A stretch of 64,000 nt of DNA from Gleimia europaea ACS-120-V-Col10b (GCF_000411155.1 NZ_KE150266.1:1513710-1577709); one strand, 5' to 3'; numbered from the stretch's first letter, positions 18,318 through 27,691 are shown. Notes: a model not told the origin generated them from the letters alone. Numbers and translations are program-made.

Positions 18318-19844
18318 TTAAGCGTTGCTAACATCTTCGTCAACCCAGTCGAAGGTGCGGGTTACAGCCTTCTTCCACAGACGGTAGGTGCGCTCGCGCT
18401 CTTCCGCCGCCATCTTCGGCGCCCAGCGCTTGCCCTCAGACCAGTTGTCGATGACGTCCTGCTCGCCCTGCCAGAAGCCAACTGCAATGCCGGCCGCGTA
18501 TGCAGCACCAAGAGCAGTGGTTTCCGTGACCTTCGGAGCCACAACGTCTACGCCAAGCACGTCAGCCTGGAACTGCATGAGCAGTTCGTTAGCGACCATG
18601 CCGCCGTCGACGCGAAGCTCGGTCAGGTCAACACCCGAGTCAGCGTTCATAGCGTCAAGGACCTCGCGGGTCTGGAACGCGGTAGCCTCAAGGACAGCGC
18701 GGGCGATGTGGCCAGCGGTGTTGTAACGCGTGAGGCCAACGATGGCGCCGCGAGCGTCATCCTTCCAGTACGGAGCGAAGAGGCCGGAGAACGCCGGAAC
18801 GAAGTACACGCCACCGTTGTCCTTCACGGACTTGGCCAGCGGCTCGATTTCCGGAGCAGTGTGGATCATGTGCAGGTTGTCGCGGATCCACTGTACGAGC
18901 GAGCCGGTAACAGCAATCGAACCCTCGAGTGCGTACTTGGTTGGCTGATCGCCAATCTTGTAGCAAACGGTGGTCAGAAGGCCGTTCTGGGACTGGACGG
19001 GATCCTCGCCGGTGTTCATGAGCATGAAGCAGCCGGTGCCGTACGTGTTCTTAGCCATGCCCTTTTCGAAGCAAGCCTGGCCGAACGTTGCGGCCTGCTG
19101 GTCACCCAGGATGCCTGCAATCGGGGTATCGATGATCAGGGAGTTCTTGGAGCCGTAGCCGTAGATCTCCGCAGAAGAACGGATCTCGGGGAGCATCGAC
19201 ATCGGGATACCCATGTCAGCGCAGGTATCCTCGCGCCACTTCAGCGTCTTGATGTCCATGAGCATCGTACGCGAAGCATTCGTTACGTCAGTGACGTGAA
19301 CACCGCCATTCGGGCCGCCGGTGAGGTTCCACAGCGTCCAGGTGTCCGTGTTGCCGAACAGGAGGTCGCCAGCCTCGGCGCGCTCACGAGCGCCCTCTAC
19401 GTTGTCAAGGATCCACTTGATCTTCGGGCCCGAGAAGTAGGTGGAAAGCGGGAGGCCACAGCGCTCGCGGAAGCGGTCGTTGCCCTCTTCGCCAGCGAGC
19501 TCGCGCACGATGTCGGCCGTGCGCGTATCCTGCCAAACGATTGCGTTGTAAACCGGCTGACCAGTGTTCTTGTCCCACACGATCGTGGTTTCACGCTGGT
19601 TGGTGATACCAACAGCGGCCAGGCTGTGACGGTTGACAGCGGCACCTGCAAGTGCCGAGCCAATTGCCTGGTCGACGTTGTCGCGAATCTCGATTGGGTT
19701 GTGCTCTACCCAGCCGGCCTTCGGGAAGATCTGCTCGTGCTCGAGCTGTCCTACCGAAATGATCTCACCATCGTGGTCGAATACAATCGCGCGAGATGAC
19801 GTAGTGCCCTGATCAATGGCAAGTACGTACTTCTTTTCGCTCAT
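18318..19844 (-). CDS. glpK: glycerol kinase
   Basis: 508 aa. Phosphorylates glycerol to glycerol 3-phosphate, the substrate of GlpABC encoded just downstream. Signature segments: [17 protein letters not shown] at the N-terminus, [53 protein letters not shown], and [15 protein letters not shown] with [15 protein letters not shown] near the C-terminus. I chose the ATG ending at 19844, with GAAGG five bases upstream, over a GTG four codons earlier. No glycerol facilitator gene (glpF) is in the window. The promoter lies in the 290-bp gap shared with the divergent SorC-type regulator. Confidence 0.97.
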   Translation of the reverse strand: MSEKKYVLAIDQGTTSSRAIVFDHDGEIISVGQLEHEQIFPKAGWVEHNPIEIRDNVDQAIGSALAGAAVNRHSLAAVGITNQRETTIVWDKNTGQPVYNAIVWQDTRTADIVRELAGEEGNDRFRERCGLPLSTYFSGPKIKWILDNVEGARERAEAGDLLFGNTDTWTLWNLTGGPNGGVHVTDVTNASRTMLMDIKTLKWREDTCADMGIPMSMLPEIRSSAEIYGYGSKNSLIIDTPIAGILGDQQAATFGQACFEKGMAKNTYGTGCFMLMNTGEDPVQSQNGLLTTVCYKIGDQPTKYALEGSIAVTGSLVQWIRDNLHMIHTAPEIEPLAKSVKDNGGVYFVPAFSGLFAPYWKDDARGAIVGLTRYNTAGHIARAVLEATAFQTREVLDAMNADSGVDLTELRVDGGMVANELLMQFQADVLGVDVVAPKVTETTALGAAYAAGIAVGFWQGEQDVIDNWSEGKRWAPKMAAEERERTYRLWKKAVTRTFDWVDEDVSNA

Positions 19845-19958
19845 GTTTACCTTCACTTCCTTGTGTAAACAGTTGAATGAATGGGCGAATCAACAAGCGT
19901 TGACCTGTGTCGCTGCACTTTTGTGCCATGCATCACGAAGTCTATCGTTCATCTTTGA

Positions 19959-19975
19959 GATTTGCACCGCAAATC
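19959..19975. promoter_or_regulatory. inverted repeat, candidate operator for glpK and the SorC-type gene
   Basis: GATTTGC-ACC-GCAAATC: perfect 7-bp arms with a 3-bp spacer, roughly midway between glpK and the divergent regulator. A further TTTGCA occurs at 19990-19995 and another in the glpA upstream region. The adjacent SorC-family protein is the natural candidate to bind it, but this is inferred. Confidence 0.5.
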
Positions 19976-20134
19976 GATCAGGTCACCGGTTTGCAGTTAG
20001 GCTTCGGAAAATACTATCTGGCCATCAGTAAAGCAGCATCAATAGCTAGTTGTATCCCAAAAATGTGGCATAGATTGCACATATGAACTCCTAACCGCCT
20101 GAATTGAACAGCCGTGCATGGCAAACTATGAAGA

Positions 20135-21103
20135 ATGAGCATACGTGATAACGATGCGCACGAAGCTGCATCAATGTACTACCTGCAGGGCGAAACCATG
20201 GAAATGATCGCCCGTCACCTCGGAGTTTCCAGGTCATCCGTGTCGCGACTACTCGCATACGCCCGCGAATCCGGCCTCGTCCGCATTACTGTGGCGCCAG
20301 CCCCCGGCGAACGCGGCACGCTAGCTGGCGAACTCAACCAGATTTTCGGCGTCCGCTCAACCGTTGTGCGCGTGCGCGACCACGACACTGGAGTGAACCG
20401 CCTCGACTCCGTGGCTAAAGTTGCGGCCGAACGCCTACTTGATTTTATCCATCCCGGTAGCAAGATCGGTATTGCGTGGGGCAATACCACCGCTGAGGTT
20501 GCCCGCAACCTCACTCCGGTGAACATCGATAACACCACGGTGGTGCAAATGAACGGTGCCGCCAGCGCATCGGGCACGGGCGTTAACTACATCGATACCA
20601 CCATCTCGCGGGCAGCGGACGCCCTGGGCGCCTCCATGGTGCACTTCCCGGTGCCTGCCTTCTTTGACTATGAAGAAACCAAAGAGGCCATGTGGCGCGA
20701 ACGCTCCGTCAAGACCGTTGTGGATCTCATCTCCAAAGTTGATGTGGCGGTGTTTGGCGTGGGTGCCTTCGGTGGTGACGTGCCCTCCCACGTGTACTCT
20801 GCGGGATTCCTCGACCCGTCCGAGATTGCCGAAGCGCGCAACGAGGGCGTTGTGGGAGACATTTGTACCGTGCTCATCCGCGAGGACGGCTCCTACGAAG
20901 ATATGGCCATAAACCGGCGCGCGTCCGGCCCCACCCCGAGTCTGCTAAAAACCATTCCCACGCGCCTTTGCGTGGTTGCGGGTGAAGCTAAGGCTATTCC
21001 CCTCATTGGCGCGCTGCGAGCCGGCGTTGTCACCGACCTGGTGGTTGATGACCGCACCGCCCGCCGAGTGCTGGAACGCGCGCGCACTACCGGCCTGCGT
21101 TAG
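20135..21103 (+). CDS. SorC/DeoR sugar-binding-domain transcriptional regulator
   Basis: 322 aa. The N-terminal helix-turn-helix is MEMIARHLGVSRSSVSRLL (residues about 22-40); the remainder is the SorC-type effector domain (PF04198 type) with SKIGIAWGNTTAEVARNL, VVQMNGAASASGTGVNYID, VAVFGVGAFGG and RLCVVAGEAKAIPLIGALRAG. Proteins of this type sense phosphorylated sugars or polyols. It is transcribed away from glpK, and inverted repeats in the shared gap make control of glycerol use likely. The ATG at 20135 has only a weak purine tract upstream. Glycerol 3-phosphate as effector would fit but is not shown. Confidence 0.9.
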   Translation: MSIRDNDAHEAASMYYLQGETMEMIARHLGVSRSSVSRLLAYARESGLVRITVAPAPGERGTLAGELNQIFGVRSTVVRVRDHDTGVNRLDSVAKVAAERLLDFIHPGSKIGIAWGNTTAEVARNLTPVNIDNTTVVQMNGAASASGTGVNYIDTTISRAADALGASMVHFPVPAFFDYEETKEAMWRERSVKTVVDLISKVDVAVFGVGAFGGDVPSHVYSAGFLDPSEIAEARNEGVVGDICTVLIREDGSYEDMAINRRASGPTPSLLKTIPTRLCVVAGEAKAIPLIGALRAGVVTDLVVDDRTARRVLERARTTGLR

Positions 21104-21117
21104 CCATACTGGAGGGG

Positions 21118-21645
21118 ATGCTTAACCAAACGATCCAGACCGTTGCGGGCAAAGTGCAATTGCGCTTTGCCCGCCCGGCTGACGCCCGCGCGATCTGGAA
21201 CCTCACCAAGCCGTATGTGCAACAAAAAATCCTCGTAGACAAGCCGCTCATTGCCTATTTTGAGGACATCCAAGAGTTCATCGTCGCCGAAAGAGACGGC
21301 GAAGTAATAGCGTGCGGCGCCCTCCACGTCCTTTGGGATGACATTGCGGAAGTGCGCACCCTTGCCACTGCCCCAACCGTGCGTGGAAGTGGGGTGGGCT
21401 CGCTGATATTAAACGCCCTCATCGCGCGGGCGCGCGACCTGCAACTAAAACGTGTTTTCTGCCTGACATTCGCCGTGGATTTCTTTGCTCGGCACGGTTT
21501 TGAAGCGTTTGAAGGCATGGCTGTGGGGGTAGATGTTTACCAAAAAATGTTACGCACCCACGATGACGGTGTGCGCGAATTCCTCGAACTCGCCTCCGTT
21601 AAACCCAACACCCTAGGCAACACTCGCATGATCTTGCATCTTTAG
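21118..21645 (+). CDS. argA: short GNAT-type amino-acid (glutamate) N-acetyltransferase
   Basis: 175 aa. GNAT fold with QLRFARPADARAIWNLTKP at the start, the acetyl-CoA loop TVRGSGVGSLILNALIARA (Q/RxxGxG/A-type, about residues 90-108) and VFCLTFAVDFFARHGFEAF near the end. This pattern matches the short N-acetylglutamate synthase of actinobacteria (Rv2747 type), the first step of arginine synthesis, rather than the longer E. coli ArgA with its kinase-like domain. A purine tract GGAGGGG sits almost directly against the ATG at 21118, an unusually short spacing. It follows the SorC-type gene by 14 bp and could be cotranscribed. Confidence 0.85.
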   Translation: MLNQTIQTVAGKVQLRFARPADARAIWNLTKPYVQQKILVDKPLIAYFEDIQEFIVAERDGEVIACGALHVLWDDIAEVRTLATAPTVRGSGVGSLILNALIARARDLQLKRVFCLTFAVDFFARHGFEAFEGMAVGVDVYQKMLRTHDDGVREFLELASVKPNTLGNTRMILHL

Positions 21646-21752
21646 GACACCGGCGCAGTGGGGCCGGCGCGAGCCGCAATGCGTAAAGCAAAGGCGGCCT
21701 CCAACCCCTGTTGCAAACCGCCCTCACTAACCGATTTTTTCCGTGCGCACTG

Positions 21753-22313
21753 CTAGATGAACTCGTACGGGTCGAAGTCCTCCAGATCGATAATTCGCAA
21801 GCGAGGCAGGCGCACCTGGAATGCGTCGATACCGTGCTCGATATCGATGATCTCCAAGCCCTCGTCGGTCAGATCGTGCAAACCTGACGAGATGAACTCG
21901 GGAAAACCGAGGATCCCTACGCGGCGGCCAACTTCAAGCAGGTGCTTGATTTCCGGCTCGTAATCGCCGTCATGACTGGCTAAAATCACGTCCCCGTAGC
22001 CGCGTTCACCGATCGCGTTCAGCGTCCTTTTAATGCCCTGATCAACCACTTGATCATCCGGTATGCCCGCCAGAGGGATCGGACGGTAACGCATTGCGAG
22101 TAGCGCCTGCACGAAGTTCATCGGCATATAACCCGAAGAAGCATTTAGAAAAAACAGGCCCTTTACCGGTTGGTTCCACAGCTCCTCAGCCGAAGTTAGA
22201 ACGCGATCCCACCGAGGGCGCTCCTCCGAAGCGGGTTTGCGATCTAGCACCGAGACACCAAGCGTGGTGTCAATGTTTTCACCGTCAATTATTAGATAAG
22301 TAAGCGGATCCAT
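21753..22313 (-). CDS. NYN-domain (PIN-like) ribonuclease-type protein
   Basis: 186 aa from the ATG ending at 22313. The NYN/DUF88 fold is shown by an N-terminal acidic strand (YLIIDGENID, residues about 6-15) and by GYGDVILASHDGDYEPEIKHL, which carries the clustered Asp residues that bind metal in PIN-like nucleases; GRRVGILGFPEFIS follows. Family members act on RNA, but the target is unknown. A perfect hairpin (22327-22352) lies 14 bp upstream of its start, so transcription from pspA into this gene is probably limited. A weak GGCGG/CCGCC hairpin followed by a T-run is seen at 21693-21740 on the other strand. Confidence 0.85.
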   Translation of the reverse strand: MDPLTYLIIDGENIDTTLGVSVLDRKPASEERPRWDRVLTSAEELWNQPVKGLFFLNASSGYMPMNFVQALLAMRYRPIPLAGIPDDQVVDQGIKRTLNAIGERGYGDVILASHDGDYEPEIKHLLEVGRRVGILGFPEFISSGLHDLTDEGLEIIDIEHGIDAFQVRLPRLRIIDLEDFDPYEFI

Positions 22314-22326
22314 TTTGATGCTTTCA

Positions 22327-22352
22327 ATGGGTGGGGCAAAAGCCCCACCCAT
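22327..22352 (-). terminator. hairpin between pspA and the NYN gene
   Basis: ATGGGTGGGGC, loop AAAA, GCCCCACCCAT: perfect 11-bp stem. It follows pspA (stop 22392) on the minus strand and ends 14 bp before the NYN gene start, so it may terminate pspA or shape the NYN leader. The direct repeat ATGTAGTTGAA occurs twice just upstream of it (22351-22375). Confidence 0.65.
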
Positions 22353-22391
22353 GTAGTTGAAATATGTAGTTGAAGTCTTGTGCCTAAAGGT

Positions 22392-23099
22392 TTAAGGCTT
22401 CTTCTTTAGAGCGGCCAAGCGAGCCTCAATTTCGGACTGCTCACCCAAGTTGTCCAGCTCGTCGAACTGGGATGCGAAAGAATCAGCGGCAACCTCAGCG
22501 CGGCCCTGAGCCAGCGCCTCTTCGCGACGAATCTGATCCTCAAAGCGCGAAAGCTCCGAGGTGGGGTCAAGCACGTTAATAGAGCTGACCGTATCCTGCA
22601 ACTTGGTTTGCGCGGCAGCCGTCTTTTGGCGGGCCACCAGCTCGTCGCGGCGGCGCTTCAATTCCTCCAGCTTTTCCTTCGATTGGGCCAGGCCAAGCTT
22701 TAGCTTGTCTACTACCTCAGTCTGGCTTGCAATCATCGGTTCCGCGTTCTGCGCCGACTTCTCGTAGTTAAGCTGCTTGCCAAGAGCTACCTTGGCTAGG
22801 TTGTTCCACTTATCAACCTCAGCCGGATCGGTAGCGGCGTCGGCGCGGGCAGAAGCGGCCGCAGCTTTCTCGCCCCACTCCTTCGCTGCCGCCACGTCGG
22901 AGTCGTAGTCGGCCTGCGCAAGACGGAGGTTACCGATGGTCTGCGCGACGGCCTCCTCGGCCTCTGCGATCGAGTTCGTGTAGTCGCGAACAAGCTGATC
23001 AAGCATCTTCTTTGGATCCTCAGCGCGATCCAAAAGGGCGTTGATATTCGCCTTAGCAAGTTGTGTAATGCGGCCTAGTATCGACTGCTTCTCTGCCAT
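22392..23099 (-). CDS. PspA/IM30 (Vipp1) family membrane-stress protein
   Basis: 235 aa, almost entirely helical. It starts with an amphipathic membrane-binding helix (ILGRITQLAKANINALLDRAED split at residue 20) and continues as long coiled coils rich in Ala, Glu, Lys and Gln, the ESCRT-III-like PspA fold. ATG ends at 23099, with AAAGGA just upstream. PspA proteins protect the cytoplasmic membrane from proton leakage. It is the last of three minus-strand genes with the TPM protein and the 407-aa membrane protein, so these probably form one envelope-stress unit. Confidence 0.92.
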   Translation of the reverse strand: MAEKQSILGRITQLAKANINALLDRAEDPKKMLDQLVRDYTNSIAEAEEAVAQTIGNLRLAQADYDSDVAAAKEWGEKAAAASARADAATDPAEVDKWNNLAKVALGKQLNYEKSAQNAEPMIASQTEVVDKLKLGLAQSKEKLEELKRRRDELVARQKTAAAQTKLQDTVSSINVLDPTSELSRFEDQIRREEALAQGRAEVAADSFASQFDELDNLGEQSEIEARLAALKKKP

Positions 23100-23200
23100 G
23101 TTGATGTCCTTTCATGGAAAACGCTGGGGCTTGGCGCCCAATACGCGCACAAACGTACGTCTTCAGTATATATGTGGCGCACGATTCTCCGCGCGTCAAA

Positions 23201-25162
23201 TTAGAACTTGCCGGAGCCGCCCGAGCTAAAACCTCCGCTGAAACCGCCGAAACCACCGGAGCTGAACCCGCCTCCAAAACTGCTCGATCCGCCCGACCCG
23301 AATCCGCCGCGCGAGCTGGAACCGTAATTGTTGTTTGATCCGTTCCCAAACAAAAGCCCGCCTAAAATCAGCGACGTGAGGTCGATCCCTCCATTGGAAC
23401 CACCCGAACCGGACGGAGGCGTGGGGCCGGAAGATGAATCGAGTGCCCGGTTTGCAAGCACGAGCGAGTCAGCGAGCAAATCCAGGGCTTCCATAGGGGA
23501 GGAAGGCGCGACCTTCGCGGCCTCTGCGCGCTTGGCCTTAGCTCGCGCGATGAGAGTTCGCGCCTGTGAACTAGCGCTGAACGGGTGGGCGGAAACGTGC
23601 GAGTCCGCACGGACAATCGCGGCGTCTACCTCCGCGAATCTACGATCCAAGCGAGCATTGGTGCGATTTTGCTTTTCTTCTGCGTTGCGTAGTGGTAGCA
23701 ATGCGTTGTCGAGGGCATCCTCGGCTTCGTGAAGTTCAGTGAGCGCGCTCAATGGATCCGCCCCGCCCCGACGGGCGGCATTCCCATGTTCGATAGCGCG
23801 GTGAGCATCTTCAACCAGCGGGCCAAACGAGGCTTGGTTGTGGGCAAGACGCTGAACGTCTTCCAGGTCCGACGAGATTGAGCCAATCGCTTGGGCAAGC
23901 TTGTTCTTAGCATCGTTCAGGTTCGCTTCTGCGCTCATGACCTCATTGATCTGAGAAAGTGCCTGCGTGAGGGCGCGTAGCGCAAGATTCACGTGGAATA
24001 CGCTCGTCTTACGATCCGAATCCTTACTAGCCTTTGCCTCGGCTAGCGCTTGGCTCGCCGCATCGAGCAGACGGTTTGCCTCGTCTGGATTGTCCAAAAT
24101 GGATTGCAAAACCTGATCGGAATACGTGAGGCGAAGCGACTTGATCTCCAGCTGAGCATGACCAACCCGTTCGTGCGCCTCACTAATGCGCTGGTCAATA
24201 CTCGAAATATTCGAATCGATATTAGATTCGACATCCCGTAGCTCGCCAAAACGCTTAGCCTGCGCGTCCAAAATTGTGTTCACCCGAGCTAGATCTTGTT
24301 CTAGTGAGTCAACCAGCTTGGTCTGCTCGTCGGGGTTGGTTTCCGACTCCATCTCGGGCTGCTTCTTGAAGGCCTTAGTCATTATAGAGCTAGCCTCATC
24401 CAATGCCTGCGCAAACTCCGTGGTTTCCAGCTCGCCAAACTGAGCCTGAGCAAATGCCAGGTCTTCTCTTGCTGCTCGAACCGCGTCGTCGGTCTGCATC
24501 ATTGAAACATTCAGCTTCTTAATGCGATCTTCCAGGCGCTCTGCGCGGTGCTTACTGGTCTGACGCAGGTGCTTCTTCGCGTTTCGTTGAGCTGCTACAA
24601 CGATGAGAACGAAGCCGATAAAGCCTATGAAAACTATGATGAGTAAGACCCTGTCCGCAAAATCGCTATCGTAACCATCATCCGAGGTACCACTTGAGCC
24701 GTTCTCGCTGGTGGACAGGAGTCTGGAGGTGTCGGACAACGCGGCTGTCAGGTTTTCGGGCGTTATACCCCCACGTAGGTTTGAAGATCCCGCGGCCGCC
24801 GCAGAGTTTGCCCGCGACGAATCAACAGGAGCGGCGGGTCCCAAACAAATGTTGTACTCGCCAAGTTCTGTTGCAATCGCGTAAACCACCGCTGACGCAG
24901 GCAGTGACGGGTTGTCGTCCCCCAACCGCGAACACCACGAGGTGGGTGATGAGCCGTCCCAGTCTTTCGTAATGACCATGTAGAACGGGAAATCCACCGA
25001 AGTTGTGGTCACGGTTTCAAGCTGGGCCTTAGTTTCGGCGTCCAGAACCCCAACCTCATCAATCACGTGAGAATCATCGATGCGCACCGCAGCGCTTGCC
25101 GTTGACGGCAAAAACATGAGCAGGGCAGTTGCGACAGCTATCAGTACAGAGCGCTTCTTCAT
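23201..25162 (-). CDS. secreted/membrane TPM-domain protein with coiled coils and Gly/Ser-rich tail
   Basis: 653 aa from the ATG ending at 25162 (AAGG just upstream). A signal peptide (MKKRSVLIAVATALLMFLP...ASA) leads to a TPM domain (DSHVIDEVGVLDAETKAQL), then one membrane helix (VLLIIVFIGFIGFVLIVVAA, about residues 172-192), a long cytoplasmic coiled-coil region of about 370 residues, and a low-complexity tail rich in Gly, Ser and Phe ending SGGSGKF. Topology places the TPM domain outside and the coiled coil inside. It is 43 bp downstream of the 407-aa gene and about 100 bp upstream of pspA; an interaction of its coiled coil with PspA is an attractive guess. Confidence 0.85.
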   Translation of the reverse strand: MKKRSVLIAVATALLMFLPSTASAAVRIDDSHVIDEVGVLDAETKAQLETVTTTSVDFPFYMVITKDWDGSSPTSWCSRLGDDNPSLPASAVVYAIATELGEYNICLGPAAPVDSSRANSAAAAGSSNLRGGITPENLTAALSDTSRLLSTSENGSSGTSDDGYDSDFADRVLLIIVFIGFIGFVLIVVAAQRNAKKHLRQTSKHRAERLEDRIKKLNVSMMQTDDAVRAAREDLAFAQAQFGELETTEFAQALDEASSIMTKAFKKQPEMESETNPDEQTKLVDSLEQDLARVNTILDAQAKRFGELRDVESNIDSNISSIDQRISEAHERVGHAQLEIKSLRLTYSDQVLQSILDNPDEANRLLDAASQALAEAKASKDSDRKTSVFHVNLALRALTQALSQINEVMSAEANLNDAKNKLAQAIGSISSDLEDVQRLAHNQASFGPLVEDAHRAIEHGNAARRGGADPLSALTELHEAEDALDNALLPLRNAEEKQNRTNARLDRRFAEVDAAIVRADSHVSAHPFSASSQARTLIARAKAKRAEAAKVAPSSPMEALDLLADSLVLANRALDSSSGPTPPSGSGGSNGGIDLTSLILGGLLFGNGSNNNYGSSSRGGFGSGGSSSFGGGFSSGGFGGFSGGFSSGGSGKF

Positions 25163-25205
25163 ACCCTTAGTTTTGCGTAAAAGCACGCCCCTGTCAGTTC
25201 AAAAC

Positions 25206-26429
25206 TCAAACTTCGCTCACTATAAGCGCGATCTGTTCACACGTTTTAGTGATCTGCTCGCACGTGCGCGCCGGTAAGATGGGGCGTTCATTTTGCGGGC
25301 CGGCCTCGAGCAAGACGAGGCATCCCGCGAGCTTCTTCAAGTTTTCAACCTCTACATTTCCACGCAAATCAATCAGGACTTCAGCCAGGCGCGTTGAGAG
25401 GATCGCCAGGCGGGTCCATTCCTCGTCATTGCCCGCCACGCGCGCCCATTCCTTGGCTGGCAAATACTTGCCCGTTAAATCAATCGCGCGGCGGATCCAC
25501 ACCGCCTGTAGCAGTTCAGCCTCAATCTGCAACAGATCTGTAGCAGATGGGTTCTGCAGGGCGGACAGCGCCTGCACGGATTCAGACACGAGCTTTTGTG
25601 CGTGAGCCAAGCCGGCGCGCATGCGCGCAGAAACCTCAGAACCCGCAGTGGGGGAGACCTTCGCAACCTCCAGGCGGGCTACGGCAAGCCCCTCCTTAAT
25701 CTCGCTGGCAAGACGGGCCAGGCCATACGTTGGATCCGGGCTCACGTAGCGGCCCGCACGAACCGAGGCGCGATGCGGGTTAACCGTAGCGGGCTCGTCT
25801 GTCCGGTAGGCCGCAAGGGCGTGCGCGTACTTGTTTGCCCGCAGGGTGCGTAGCGGCGTGGCCGGCTCTTTAAGAGCTAACACCGCAGCATTCATCCGCG
25901 TGCAACCTGTGGGAAGCTCGGCCTTGCCCTCCACCACGGTCACGTCGGCCAAACAAGGCGCCGCAAGCGCGCGAGCCCGGCCCAGCGCGAACCGCAAATC
26001 TGCACACGCGTCCTCGCCAAACATCCACCGCGAAGCCCAGTACTCGCGGCGCATTTGTCGGATTGCGCCGTCCAGGTCAAATGCGCTTAGCGGATCCGCC
26101 GCAGGCGTTAATACTTCGTTTGCATCTTCTTCGCTTTGGCCCTCGGCTTCGATTTCGATTTCAGAGGAAGTGGATTCCCCCTCTTTATCCGAATCGGTGG
26201 CGGCCGGGTGAACTTCGGCTGATTTGCTGGCAACGGTTCGCGCTGGTTCTGTGGGCGAGGCCGTAGCGTTGCTGGAGGGGGACAGTGCAGATGTAGGTGC
26301 CTCTTCAAAGCTTGCGGCGGGGGCCTCGCCGCGCTGCTGATTGCGAGAATGTCGCGCAGAAACTACAACGACAACCGCAACGACCATGAGCGCCGCGCCC
26401 GCGCCAAACAACCAAACCACCGTGTTCAC
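25206..26429 (-). CDS. single-pass membrane protein of unknown function, upstream of TPM and pspA
   Basis: 407 aa from the GTG ending at 26429, which has GGGAGG four bases upstream. An N-terminal membrane helix (VVWLFGAGAALMVVAVVVVV) is followed by an acidic, Ser/Glu-rich linker (about residues 35-115) and a mostly helical cytoplasmic domain with DLRFALGRARALAAP and VSARMRAGLAHAQKLVSES. I do not recognise a named family. Context suggests it acts with the TPM protein and PspA: same strand, 43-bp gap, similar helical content. Confidence 0.75.
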   Translation of the reverse strand: MNTVVWLFGAGAALMVVAVVVVVSARHSRNQQRGEAPAASFEEAPTSALSPSSNATASPTEPARTVASKSAEVHPAATDSDKEGESTSSEIEIEAEGQSEEDANEVLTPAADPLSAFDLDGAIRQMRREYWASRWMFGEDACADLRFALGRARALAAPCLADVTVVEGKAELPTGCTRMNAAVLALKEPATPLRTLRANKYAHALAAYRTDEPATVNPHRASVRAGRYVSPDPTYGLARLASEIKEGLAVARLEVAKVSPTAGSEVSARMRAGLAHAQKLVSESVQALSALQNPSATDLLQIEAELLQAVWIRRAIDLTGKYLPAKEWARVAGNDEEWTRLAILSTRLAEVLIDLRGNVEVENLKKLAGCLVLLEAGPQNERPILPARTCEQITKTCEQIALIVSEV

Positions 26430-26577
26430 GTGGCCTCCCTCATCAATACTGCGATGCGCCACACCAACCAACTTTCAGCGCAAATGCGCTACCCCTTGGC
26501 GATGATAATGTCTCTCGCACTATCATAGGGGCAAGACGTAACAACAGAAGCGAGAAAAGCAGACTTAGGAGGCCCCA

Positions 26578-26955
26578 GTGCCCACCGGCAAGGTGAAATT
26601 CTTCGACGCGGATCGGGGATTCGGATTTATCGAAGGAGACGACGGTGAATCCGTGTTCCTCCATGCATCCGCACTGCCCGAAGGCGTCCGCGCGCCGAAG
26701 GGGGGCACTCGCGTTGAATACTCCGTAGTTGACGGCCGCAAAGGGGCGCAGGCAATGTTCGTAGAGATCCTGCAGTCCTCGCCCTCCATAAGTAAACTCA
26801 GCCGGCGCAAGCCGCAGCAAATGGTTGGGCTAGTTGAAGACCTAATTAAGGTACTCGACGCCGCATCCGGCTCGCTCCGCCACGGGAAATACCCGAATAA
26901 CTCTGACAAGATCGCGGACCTGCTCCGCGCTGTAGCGGATGATTTTGATGCCTGA
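26578..26955 (+). CDS. cold-shock-domain protein with C-terminal helical extension
   Basis: 125 aa. The first 67 residues are a cold-shock domain: GKVKFFDADRGFGFIEGDDG contains RNP1 and SVFLHASAL contains RNP2, both needed for single-stranded nucleic acid binding. A C-terminal extension of about 55 residues (MVGLVEDLIKVLDAASGSL) is helical, as in the CspB-type proteins of actinobacteria. The GTG at 26578 follows AGGAGG with 5-bp spacing. The stop overlaps the start of the DUF3027 gene by 8 nt. Confidence 0.93.
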   Translation: MPTGKVKFFDADRGFGFIEGDDGESVFLHASALPEGVRAPKGGTRVEYSVVDGRKGAQAMFVEILQSSPSISKLSRRKPQQMVGLVEDLIKVLDAASGSLRHGKYPNNSDKIADLLRAVADDFDA

Positions 26956-27691
26956 AAACGAAAAGAACGAGCCTGCGGTAGCGGCCGACAAGATCCTAAA
27001 AGACGCGGTAAGCGAGACCCTTGATATCGTCCTCGAAGTCGTTGAACCAAGCGAAATTGGCGAACATCTCGGTTACCGCGCCGAAGGTGAGCGCCTGCTC
27101 ACGCACTTCTTTGCTGCAAACAAAGAGGGCTACCAGGGTTGGCACTGGGCGGTAACCGTATCCAGGGTTCCGCGAGCGCGGCGCGTCACCGTATCCGAAA
27201 TTGACCTCTTGCCCGGCCAAGGGGCCCTCCTCGCACCCGAATGGGTGCCGTGGGAGGAACGCTTGCGTCCGTCCGATGTCTCCCCATCAGACGTACTGCC
27301 GTACCGCCAGGAGGATCCGCGCCTCACCTTGATCCGCGACTCCAAGTACGGGTCAGACGAACCACCGCTCTCGCGCGTACGCACCCTCTCCCCGGAAGGA
27401 ATCGACGCCGCGCGCACCCGGTGGCGCAGGCGCACCCGCGCCAGGGTGAACAAGACCGATTCGAAATCCACGTGCGCATCCTGCGGATTCCTCGTAGCCC
27501 TGCGCTCCGAGCTGGGAGAGAGCTTTGGTGTCTGCTCTAACGAGTGGTCCGGCCATGACGGCCGCCTCGTGCCCCTCACGTACGCGTGCGGCGCCCACTC
27601 CGAAACCGACGTGCAGGAAAACGGTAGCCATTGGAACGTAGTACCACCGCGCGTGAACGAAATGGACCTAGAGGTCATCACTGATCTCTAA
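26948..27691 (+). CDS. DUF3027-domain protein
   Basis: 247 aa from ATG at 26948, overlapping the cold-shock gene. The core DUF3027 segments are seen as GEHLGYRAEGERLLTHFF, GYQGWHWAVTVSRVPRA, VTVSEIDLLPGQGALLAPEW and VPWEERLRP. The C-terminal 80 residues have a Cys-rich patch (CASCGFLVALRS, FGVCSNEWSGHDGRLV, YACGAHSETD) that looks like a metal-binding ribbon. Biochemical function is unknown. The pairing of a cold-shock protein with DUF3027 is common in actinobacteria, to my recollection. Confidence 0.88.
   Translation: MPENEKNEPAVAADKILKDAVSETLDIVLEVVEPSEIGEHLGYRAEGERLLTHFFAANKEGYQGWHWAVTVSRVPRARRVTVSEIDLLPGQGALLAPEWVPWEERLRPSDVSPSDVLPYRQEDPRLTLIRDSKYGSDEPPLSRVRTLSPEGIDAARTRWRRRTRARVNKTDSKSTCASCGFLVALRSELGESFGVCSNEWSGHDGRLVPLTYACGAHSETDVQENGSHWNVVPPRVNEMDLEVITDL

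Noticed and set aside
18708..19799. Long open frame antisense to glpK (363 codons)
   Set aside because: It mirrors the glpK codon pattern, has no family similarity that I can see, and glpK is unambiguous.
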